In this document: piece by piece, positions 1 through 4,407 of the stretch
Layout of the letters: each line of letters opens with the position of its first letter
Numbering within the stretch: position 1 is the first letter of the stretch
Assembly: GCA_003979335.1 (NCBI GenBank)
Contig: RYWC01000055.1
Span: 1 to 5,396, forward strand
DNA length: 5,396 nt
Source: Clostridia bacterium
Lineage (GTDB): Bacteria; Bacillota_A; Clostridia; Christensenellales; Borkfalkiaceae
Direction of reading: 5' to 3'
Notes under the pieces: model-generated
What the model was told of the DNA's origin: nothing
The model's database searches: none
Seen by the model: the letters and a program-made list of their open reading frames with translations, nothing else
Program-made: the position numbers and the translations under genes

Positions 1-19
1 AGATGTGTATAAGAGACAG
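1..19. other. Nextera/Tn5 mosaic-end adapter remnant
   Basis: The first 19 bases are identical to the Tn5 transposase mosaic end used in Nextera libraries (AGATGTGTATAAGAGACAG). It sits exactly at the contig edge, which is where an untrimmed adapter would be expected. It is not phage sequence, and any reading frame that runs through it is false in its last codons. No matching adapter is seen at the right edge of the window. Confidence 0.95.
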
Positions 20-193
20 GGCTTTATCCCAGTAGAGCGTAATAATTTCCAAGCACTCCACAAACGCATAGTACTGCCCTGTAAGGAAGTCGTTCCCCTT
101 TCTTTCGGACCGCCCATCCATCTCAGCCAAAGAAAGCTGAAGATAGCTGCCAAGATATTCTAATACTTCTTCGGATGAAATTTTTTGTATCAC
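20..193 (-). CDS. small phage protein, N-terminal 58 residues (truncated by contig end)
   Basis: An open frame starts with GTG at 193-191 and runs for 58 codons without a stop until it meets the adapter at base 19. The start is supported by a strong Shine-Dalgarno GGAGG at 204-200, six bases upstream. The peptide begins (M)IQKISSEEVLEYLGSYLQ and later contains GNDFLTGQYYAFVECLEII. It is acidic, apparently soluble and probably helical, with no membrane segment or signal peptide. Short proteins of this style are common in phages of Firmicutes, but I do not recognise a family and assign no function. It follows the membrane-protein gene after a 114-base gap, the only sizeable gap in the window, so it may belong to the same transcript or to a separately controlled one. 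Its ribosome binding site lies inside a predicted hairpin. The C-terminus is missing. Confidence 0.72.
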
Positions 194-307
194 AATAAAC
201 CTCCACTGTAGGGAGGCTTAAAAAATTGTTATTTGTCCGTGAAAATTCCGAAAAAATCATATACCTTATTAAATAGAATTAAGCTTGCTTTATGATGTTG
301 CTTTTTG
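194..307. other. intergenic region, AT-rich
   Basis: This is the only gap of note in an otherwise packed operon. Apart from the hairpin at 196-220 it is AT-rich with little structure. A TATGAT on the minus strand (261-256) resembles a -10 element, but the hexamer 17 bases upstream (GCTTAA) is a poor -35, so no promoter is called. No intrinsic terminator is seen on either strand, which leaves open whether the transcript of the membrane genes reads through into the small gene. Confidence 0.6.
196..220 (-). promoter_or_regulatory. hairpin sequestering the ribosome binding site of the 20-193 gene
   Basis: Read on the minus strand, the arms TAAGCCTCC (220-212) and GGAGGTTTA (204-196) can form a nine-base-pair stem with one G-U pair, around a seven-base loop CTACAGT (211-205). 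The 3' arm contains the entire GGAGG Shine-Dalgarno of the GTG-started gene and the 5' arm supplies the complementary CCTCC. Folded, the stem would block ribosome binding, so it could act as a translational switch, a protein-binding operator or a thermometer-like element. It is not followed by a T-run on the minus strand, so it does not look like an intrinsic terminator. That the stem can form is directly visible; its regulatory role is inferred. Confidence 0.5.
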
Positions 308-1207
308 TTATTCCTCATTTTTTTCGCACCATTTTATGAAATTCTGTTGCTCCGCGGCTTTCCGCACTAATTCCTGTGTCTGCATTTCGGCTGTAATTCT
401 ATATCCGCCAATCATACCGGCAATTGCGGAAATAAGAATTGTCACAAGTTTAATTATGCACATAACTACCGTACCGAAAGACGGTTCCGCAATTATATCC
501 AATACAATCGATGCGGAAACGCTCACTCCAGCAAAAGCTGTAATTAAATATTGCAGAGTGCGTATACGTTCAAACTTTACAGTATTCATTCCGCCTGTCG
601 GAGAAGCCCGTCGCCCCTCTTTAAGATTTGCGGATAAATAGCTTTCCTCATAATGCAGACGTTTTATTTTCTTAGCTTTAAATACGGTTTTAAGTTGAAA
701 CTCCGTCAATCCCAACTCTTCACGACGCACCATCAATTCCTTTTTGGAAAACTTTAAATAAACTTCTTCAAACTTTTCAACGTCTACGCCGGCAGATGAG
801 AGAAGTCTTTTTCTTGCGTATTTCAGTTCCTGTTCTTCCCAACGGCGGCAGTAAACGCTTTCAAGTCCGCGAAATCCTTTTTCAATAATTTCCTGTTCCA
901 ACCGCGTCACTTCGTCAAACGCAGCAACGTGCGCCTTTACCTCTTTGCCTTTACGTTTTGCGATAGAACGTGTAAGAAAATTTATAGTCACTGTGAATAT
1001 GTACAGTATTACAGTCTCATAACCGAACTCTTTCCATCCCATATTCATATTTACGGAAATGTTTGTAAGGTATAAAAGTAAAACAGCCGCAAAAAGAAAT
1101 ACTACGGTCGAAACAGTTGCCGCATCTATTGCCGCGGCAAAAGTCTTAGGCTTTAACGTCTTTGTTTCTGACTTGGTTTCACTGCGCTTATCAAAATTAT
1201 TTATCAT
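308..1207 (-). CDS. four-helix membrane protein with central charged cytoplasmic domain (phage, function unknown)
   Basis: This 299-residue protein has two membrane hairpins: predicted helices at about 24-48, 62-82, 217-238 and 245-267. The 130-odd residues between the pairs are strongly charged and probably helical, with arginine/lysine-rich patches (RSIAKRKGKEVK after helix 2; FKAKKIKRLHYEE). By the positive-inside rule this domain and both termini lie in the cytoplasm. The start ATG at 1207 has a near-perfect AAGGAGG (1220-1214) six bases upstream. The gene overlaps the end of the preceding membrane gene by 11 bases, so translation is likely coupled. It has no signal peptide, no catalytic motif I can see and no nuclease or peptidase signature. 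It is larger than typical holins. Similar uncharacterised multi-helix proteins seem to occur after tail-fibre genes in clostridial phages, but I cannot name a family. A lysis, exclusion or DNA-entry role is conjecture. Confidence 0.85.
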   Translation of the reverse strand: MINNFDKRSETKSETKTLKPKTFAAAIDAATVSTVVFLFAAVLLLYLTNISVNMNMGWKEFGYETVILYIFTVTINFLTRSIAKRKGKEVKAHVAAFDEVTRLEQEIIEKGFRGLESVYCRRWEEQELKYARKRLLSSAGVDVEKFEEVYLKFSKKELMVRREELGLTEFQLKTVFKAKKIKRLHYEESYLSANLKEGRRASPTGGMNTVKFERIRTLQYLITAFAGVSVSASIVLDIIAEPSFGTVVMCIIKLVTILISAIAGMIGGYRITAEMQTQELVRKAAEQQNFIKWCEKNEE

Positions 1208-1646
1208 TATCTTCCTCCTTCATATTAAAAGCTTTACTGTGCACAGTCGCCGTCATTGTACGGCTATATTCGGAAAACTTGCGGTATTGCGCCCATAATA
1301 TGCATGAAACAACACTGCCGAGCGCCGCCGAAAGCTCAATCCAAAGAAATATATCCGCATAGTTTTTAAAGACATCCAGACGAAAAAACGTTGCCAGAGA
1401 AATAAATACAACGGCAAGCATATTAAACATAGGGAAGTGAGCAAAGAACGTTCTGAATACGCCCATTAAAAAAGGTATTGCGTTAATCACCACAACACCC
1501 ACTCCGATTGCTATTTTAAAGCCCTCTGCCACCTTTATAAAAGGCAACAGGCACACTGTCGCTACTATAAACGGGAGAAAGTAAGCAACAATAGAGAATG
1601 CCAAATACAGCCTTTTTTCTTTTTTGTAAGTCTTATAACTACTCAT
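1197..1646 (-). CDS. small four-helix membrane protein (holin-like topology, function unknown)
   Basis: From the ATG at 1646 the product is 149 residues with four predicted membrane helices at about 13-36, 43-64, 72-93 and 98-119. The N-terminus is lysine-rich (SSYKTYKKEKR) and the soluble C-terminal tail ends in KEEDNDK. Both ends are expected in the cytoplasm. A longer reading from a TTG at 1673 is possible, but the ATG is preferred because AAAAGGGG lies seven bases upstream, whereas the TTG has no properly spaced site. The ATG overlaps the stop of the preceding anchored protein gene by eight bases (ATGAGTAG arrangement), and its own stop lies 11 bases inside the next gene. Size, helix density and position downstream of tail genes would fit a holin-like protein, yet no holin family is recognised and no lysin is in view. 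No enzymatic motif is visible. Confidence 0.82.
   Translation of the reverse strand: MSSYKTYKKEKRLYLAFSIVAYFLPFIVATVCLLPFIKVAEGFKIAIGVGVVVINAIPFLMGVFRTFFAHFPMFNMLAVVFISLATFFRLDVFKNYADIFLWIELSAALGSVVSCILWAQYRKFSEYSRTMTATVHSKAFNMKEEDNDK
1214..1220 (-). promoter_or_regulatory. ribosome binding site of the 308-1207 gene, inside the upstream gene
   Basis: AAGGAGG on the minus strand lies six bases before the ATG at 1207. It is embedded in the last codons of the preceding membrane gene, where it encodes part of the acidic tail MKEEDNDK. This arrangement links the two genes' translation. Confidence 0.85.
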
Positions 1647-2256
1647 TTTTAAGCCCCTTTTCACTGTATTCAAGCTCTTTCACTGTTTCAACGAACCTTT
1701 CGTTTGTTCCGAGAAGAGCTTTTTGCGCGTGTATAATGGCAACGGTTGCATCGGATTGTGTATTCAGTTCCTTTACAATTGGACTTAGTTTTACATTAAC
1801 AATTTTTTCAACAAGCTTATTAAACTGCTTTTTACCTATGACGGCCAATAGTACTACAAGAATAACAGCAAGAGCAGGCGCCCAAACAACAGAGTAATCA
1901 GCTAACCACCCCACAAACTTTTCCCAGCCCGATTTATATTCATCGGGCAATTTGTCGCCGAATGACATTAAGTATGCCTCTACACTTCCCCACCGCTCGA
2001 TTATTAAGTTATAGCAGTACTCGTAGTCGTCGCCGTACTTATTTTTCAAATAAGCTTTAAAACCAGCCACAAGCTCGTCGATAGTGCCGTAATTCGATGA
2101 TATATCGGGGTCTACTATGTTTTCCGTTGTATTTTGTTCTTCACTTTGCCCGTTAGGCTGAACGTCTGCAAAAGCTGATACAAACGAGCCTACGGTTATA
2201 AAACAAATTATCATTGCCGCAAGCAAAACGGTGAATATTTTCTTTAATTTAATCAT
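1639..2256 (-). CDS. secreted, single-pass membrane-anchored protein (phage, function unknown)
   Basis: This 205-residue protein starts with a classical signal peptide: basic MIKLKK, a hydrophobic core to about residue 24, and an AFA-D site that puts signal peptidase I cleavage after residue 30. A polar Ser/Asn/Gln/Glu-rich linker follows (about 31-55), then a compact ectodomain rich in Tyr and Trp (about 56-122). One membrane helix at about 123-141 comes next, then a basic stretch GKKQFNKLVEKI and an amphipathic, possibly coiled-coil tail to residue 205. Expected topology is ectodomain outside, tail in the cytoplasm. It has no lipobox. The ATG at 2256 has AAAGGAG seven bases upstream and lies two bases after the preceding stop. 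A cleavable signal peptide is uncommon among phage tail-operon genes and suggests action in the host envelope before lysis. No family is recognised. Confidence 0.85.
   Translation of the reverse strand: MIKLKKIFTVLLAAMIICFITVGSFVSAFADVQPNGQSEEQNTTENIVDPDISSNYGTIDELVAGFKAYLKNKYGDDYEYCYNLIIERWGSVEAYLMSFGDKLPDEYKSGWEKFVGWLADYSVVWAPALAVILVVLLAVIGKKQFNKLVEKIVNVKLSPIVKELNTQSDATVAIIHAQKALLGTNERFVETVKELEYSEKGLKNE
1654..1661 (-). promoter_or_regulatory. ribosome binding site that decides the 1646 ATG start
   Basis: AAAAGGGG on the minus strand is seven bases before the ATG at 1646. It is weaker than the other sites in the operon (GGGG in place of GGAG). Efficient expression may therefore depend on coupling to ribosomes finishing the upstream gene, whose stop codon overlaps the start. 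Confidence 0.65.
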
Positions 2257-2258
2257 TT

Positions 2259-2810
2259 TTATTCTCCTTTTAATTGTTCTATTTGTTCTTTTGAAAGGTT
2301 AAAACAGAATTCTTTCAAAAACTCCTCAATAGAGCCGCCGTTCAAGTAAACGTTTGCGCAATAGTCTTTGTAGGCAAAACGGACAAGTGCAAAAACGTTA
2401 TCTTCTAAGGTCTTCTGCGCTTGTTCAGCATTTTGCTTATACGCTTTAAAACTGCGTTCAACGGCACATATATGGCGGTTTAGCTCTTCAAACTCCGGAA
2501 TTGCAGAAATAGCGCCGTCTAATTCTTTAAGTAAAAGAGGCTCGATTTTATATGTTTTTATGACTTCGCCTTTAAGGCAATGCCTGACTTCGGCATTCAG
2601 CTCTCCTGCCGTAAGATTTTCCAAAACTATCTGTCCGCTACGAGGAAGCAATCGGTTTGAAATTTTTCCGCCTACACCGTAAGCAAGGTAAAACTCACCG
2701 TTATAACTCGGCAAATCAATTTGCAATATTAATTTACTGTCTGTAATTATAAAGGGCGATACATCATCGTACCGCCCTATACCGTTAGATTTAAGTTTTA
2801 TTTGTTTCAT
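2259..2810 (-). CDS. tail-fibre-associated protein (probable accessory or chaperone), unknown family
   Basis: From the ATG at 2810 the product is 183 residues. Residues 1 to about 95 look like a beta-rich domain (ITDSKLILQIDLPSYNGEFY, then a GELNAEVRH segment and a KIEPLLLKEL boundary). Residues about 105-183 look helical, with a coiled-coil-like stretch near 110-140 and a final NLSKEQIEQLKGE. No membrane segment is present. The annotated frame can be opened two codons earlier at a TTG (2816), but AGGAG at 2821-2817 would then touch the start codon; it is correctly placed, six bases upstream, for the ATG. The gene follows the collagen-like fibre gene after nine bases, in the same frame and separated by one TAG. 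Position and architecture suggest a fibre assembly or attachment factor, or a second small baseplate protein. That role is inferred, not shown by a motif. Confidence 0.82.
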   Translation of the reverse strand: MKQIKLKSNGIGRYDDVSPFIITDSKLILQIDLPSYNGEFYLAYGVGGKISNRLLPRSGQIVLENLTAGELNAEVRHCLKGEVIKTYKIEPLLLKELDGAISAIPEFEELNRHICAVERSFKAYKQNAEQAQKTLEDNVFALVRFAYKDYCANVYLNGGSIEEFLKEFCFNLSKEQIEQLKGE

Positions 2811-2816
2811 AATCAA

Positions 2817-2821
2817 CTCCT
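2817..2821 (-). promoter_or_regulatory. ribosome binding site that decides the 2810 ATG start
   Basis: AGGAG on the minus strand overlaps the TAG stop of the fibre gene (TAGGAG) and is six bases before the ATG at 2810. This supports independent re-initiation of the downstream protein and argues against the TTG two codons upstream. Confidence 0.8.
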
Positions 2822-3863
2822 ATTCCGAAGCTTCAACTTCTATCGGCAATAAACGCTCTCCGTATAAAGAAATCAGAGATGTTGTTCGTGTATTAGAACT
2901 TCTTATGTACGGCAATCTTTTAACATTCCCGTCTAAATCCACATATAAAATTTCTCCATGAAAAGTGCTACCAGACGGAACCCAAGAAGTATGCCCTGAA
3001 AAACAAATTGTTGCACCGTAAACCGTCTGGGATTCATTAAGAGCTTCAAACTCAAGACGAGTTTCGATACCGTCAACATAAAGAAGAACTTCTTGGGGAA
3101 AATAATTTTCACTTACGTTTCCTACAATTTTTATGTCCCACTCTCTCGCCGAAAGTCCGTAGCCTTTCGGTCCTTGAGGTCCGCGCTGTCCGTTTGTGCC
3201 TTTAAGCGCTAAAAGTCCCCAGTCTCCGTTTTGTTCTGGCGGTCCTGCCACATTGTCCGCCTGCGCTATATAAGACGAGCCGTTATAACTGAACGCGTCG
3301 TTTTTGTTTACCTGTGTTTGGTTTGTCCAAACTCCTTTCCAGTTTATACTTACGCCCTGCGGACCTTCGGGACCTGGTATTCCCTGTTCGCCCTGAACTC
3401 CCTGCACGCCCTGCGGACCTTCGGGACCTTGCAACTTGCCTTGATTTTCCCAAACAAGTTTTCCCTCATATTCCACGCACGCGTAAACATCGCGAGGCAT
3501 ATCAGTACCCACATAGAAAGCTTCGCCCAAGTATGTTGCCGACGGCGCAGGAAGAAGTTCCACACTGTCCACTTGACCGTTTATTTCATAAGATTTACCG
3601 TTCAGTCCTGCCTGTCCCTGAACCCCCTGTATTCCCTGCACGCCCTGCGGACCTGTTGCGCCGCGTTCACCGCGTTCGCCCTGCCTGCCCTGAGGTCCTT
3701 GCATTGTAAGTTGTTGCCTGCCGCCGAGCATGTCCACATACACCCCTGCCTCATAGACATTTTCGCCGTCCGTAAACGGTTTTGTCGCCACGATGTACTG
3801 CCCCTCATTATATGCGAGTGTAACACCCTCTTTGTTTATTGCTATCGGTTTAAAAGTTGACAT
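2820..3863 (-). CDS. collagen-like phage tail fibre with carbohydrate-binding-like module
   Basis: This 347-residue protein has a modular fibre layout. Residues 1-55 form a small N-terminal domain that probably attaches to the tail. Three Gly-X-Y tracts follow: 56-91 (12 triplets), 146-172 (9) and 222-236 (5), expected to form trimeric collagen-like stalks. The spacer at 92-145 (LLPAPSATYLGEAFYVGT) resembles a module often found between collagen tracts in Firmicutes phage fibres. The spacer at about 173-220 (WKGVWTNQTQVNKNDAFSYN, then GSSYIAQ and GDWGLLALKG) matches the pattern of the carbohydrate-binding modules of family 5/12 type often seen in tail fibres. The C-terminal 110 residues are beta-rich and unrecognised, possibly a receptor-binding or trimerising head. 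The ATG has GGGAGGT suitably spaced upstream, inside the end of the preceding gene; the intergenic gap is one base. The likely role is adsorption to host surface glycan. Confidence 0.88.
   Translation of the reverse strand: MSTFKPIAINKEGVTLAYNEGQYIVATKPFTDGENVYEAGVYVDMLGGRQQLTMQGPQGRQGERGERGATGPQGVQGIQGVQGQAGLNGKSYEINGQVDSVELLPAPSATYLGEAFYVGTDMPRDVYACVEYEGKLVWENQGKLQGPEGPQGVQGVQGEQGIPGPEGPQGVSINWKGVWTNQTQVNKNDAFSYNGSSYIAQADNVAGPPEQNGDWGLLALKGTNGQRGPQGPKGYGLSAREWDIKIVGNVSENYFPQEVLLYVDGIETRLEFEALNESQTVYGATICFSGHTSWVPSGSTFHGEILYVDLDGNVKRLPYIRSSNTRTTSLISLYGERLLPIEVEASE
3156..3200 (-). repeat. third collagen tract, five Gly-X-Y codon triplets
   Basis: This encodes residues 222-236 of the fibre (GTN, GQR, GPQ, GPK, GYG). 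It links the carbohydrate-binding-like module to the C-terminal beta-rich region. Confidence 0.85.
3348..3428 (-). repeat. second collagen tract, nine Gly-X-Y codon triplets
   Basis: This encodes residues 146-172 of the fibre with glycine at every third position (GPE, GPQ, GVQ, GVQ, GEQ, GIP, GPE, GPQ, GVS). A perfect 24-base direct repeat begins and ends the tract (3352-3375 and 3406-3429), and part of it (22 bases, 3399-3420) recurs in the first tract at 3633-3654. Confidence 0.9.
3591..3698 (-). repeat. first collagen tract, twelve Gly-X-Y codon triplets
   Basis: This encodes residues 56-91 of the fibre (GPQ, GRQ, GER, GER, GAT, GPQ, GVQ, GIQ, GVQ, GQA, GLN, GKS). Its second half is rich in GVQ/GIQ units and shares near-identical DNA with the second tract. 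The charged GER units at the start resemble those that stabilise other bacterial and phage collagens. Confidence 0.9.
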
Positions 3864-3864
3864 T

Positions 3865-4395
3865 TTATTTTACCTCCCAATTTAAATCTGATATTTCCGT
3901 CGACTTATTAAAGCCCCAAATTACTACTGCTTTGCTTGTTACATTTTTTATGTCTTGCTGTAAAGCAGCTATATTCACCAAAATCAATTCATAAACATCA
4001 TCTGTCGGTCGGTCAGGCAAAATAGGCGGTACGCCGCGACCGACGGTGAACGTTGTCGCACTGCACGCGATTTGCTTACCCTGTTGCGCGGAATAAAAAA
4101 AGAACTGTGCCGTCACAGTCCCGAAATATTCCGTTATGTTGTTCGGCATAGAAAACTGCCAACCCGAACACATTTGCCCCGTTTTTTTGTTTACAAGCTC
4201 CGTTATCTCGTTTACAAGCTTCATAGGGTATCGCTCTGTATATACCCCGTTTGGCAGCTTAAAAGCTACTGTAGCCTGCAAGTTCGACGCAAACGGCGCA
4301 ACAACGTATATATCGTTAACTCCTGCCGAACCTTGATAAACAGGCGACGGCACGGAATTGATTACCGTTCCGTCATTGCCAATAAAAAATATCAT
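3865..4395 (-). CDS. BppU-like phage baseplate/tail protein
   Basis: This 176-residue protein has an N-terminal beta-sandwich-like region (about 1-120), with alternating hydrophobic strands such as NDIYVVAPF, QATVAFKLPNGVYTERYPM and TVTAQFFFYS. A proline-rich hinge PPILPDRPTDD (123-133) follows, then an amphipathic helix VYELILVNIAALQQDI (134-149) and a short tail. A beta-domain followed by a hinge and a trimerising helix is the arrangement of the N-terminal part of the lactococcal phage baseplate protein BppU and its many relatives in Firmicutes phages. Here little follows the helix, so the protein is a short form that may hold other fibres instead of carrying its own receptor domain. The ATG has TAGGAGG eight bases upstream. 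It sits 12 bases after the preceding stop and one base before the fibre gene, which supports a structural adapter role. The family call rests on pattern, not on a search. Confidence 0.75.
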   Translation of the reverse strand: MIFFIGNDGTVINSVPSPVYQGSAGVNDIYVVAPFASNLQATVAFKLPNGVYTERYPMKLVNEITELVNKKTGQMCSGWQFSMPNNITEYFGTVTAQFFFYSAQQGKQIACSATTFTVGRGVPPILPDRPTDDVYELILVNIAALQQDIKNVTSKAVVIWGFNKSTEISDLNWEVK

Positions 4396-4407
4396 TTTTT
4401 AATCCTC

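Noticed and set aside
196..220. Hairpin as a Rho-independent terminator
   Set aside because: On the minus strand the stem is followed by TTGTGATAC, not a T-run. On the plus strand it is followed by AAAAATTGTT, also unsuitable. It fits a ribosome-site-masking stem better.
123..260. A 45-codon minus-strand frame starting at ATG 260
   Set aside because: AAGG is only three bases from its ATG, the frame overlaps the better-supported GTG gene in another frame, and the peptide has no gene-like character.
256..284. Possible minus-strand promoter (TATGAT at 261-256)
   Set aside because: The -35 position 17 bases upstream reads GCTTAA, which barely matches TTGACA, and there is no extended -10. AT-rich DNA gives such hexamers by chance.
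285..641. A 118-residue plus-strand open frame opposite the C-terminus of the 299-residue membrane protein
   Set aside because: It is antisense to the membrane hairpin codons; hydrophobic stretches on one strand often produce such frames. There is no Shine-Dalgarno site, and all other genes are on the minus strand.
1647..1673. TTG start at 1673 giving nine extra residues to the four-helix protein
   Set aside because: The bases before this TTG lack a properly spaced ribosome binding site, whereas the ATG at 1646 has AAAAGGGG seven bases upstream and the usual stop-start overlap.
2811..2816. TTG start at 2816 giving two extra residues to the fibre-associated protein
   Set aside because: GGAG would directly abut this TTG with no spacer; the same site is ideally placed for the ATG at 2810.
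3348..3698. CRISPR-like or regulatory repeat array
   Set aside because: The repeats are explained by Gly-X-Y codons, are spaced in multiples of three, and lack uniform spacers.
3231..3860. A 209-residue plus-strand open frame opposite the fibre gene
   Set aside because: It is antisense to a well-supported collagen-like gene. Repetitive, GC-richer Gly-X-Y codons make long stop-free antisense frames, and the product (Leu/Arg/Thr-rich, low complexity) looks like no protein family. It has no good ribosome binding site.
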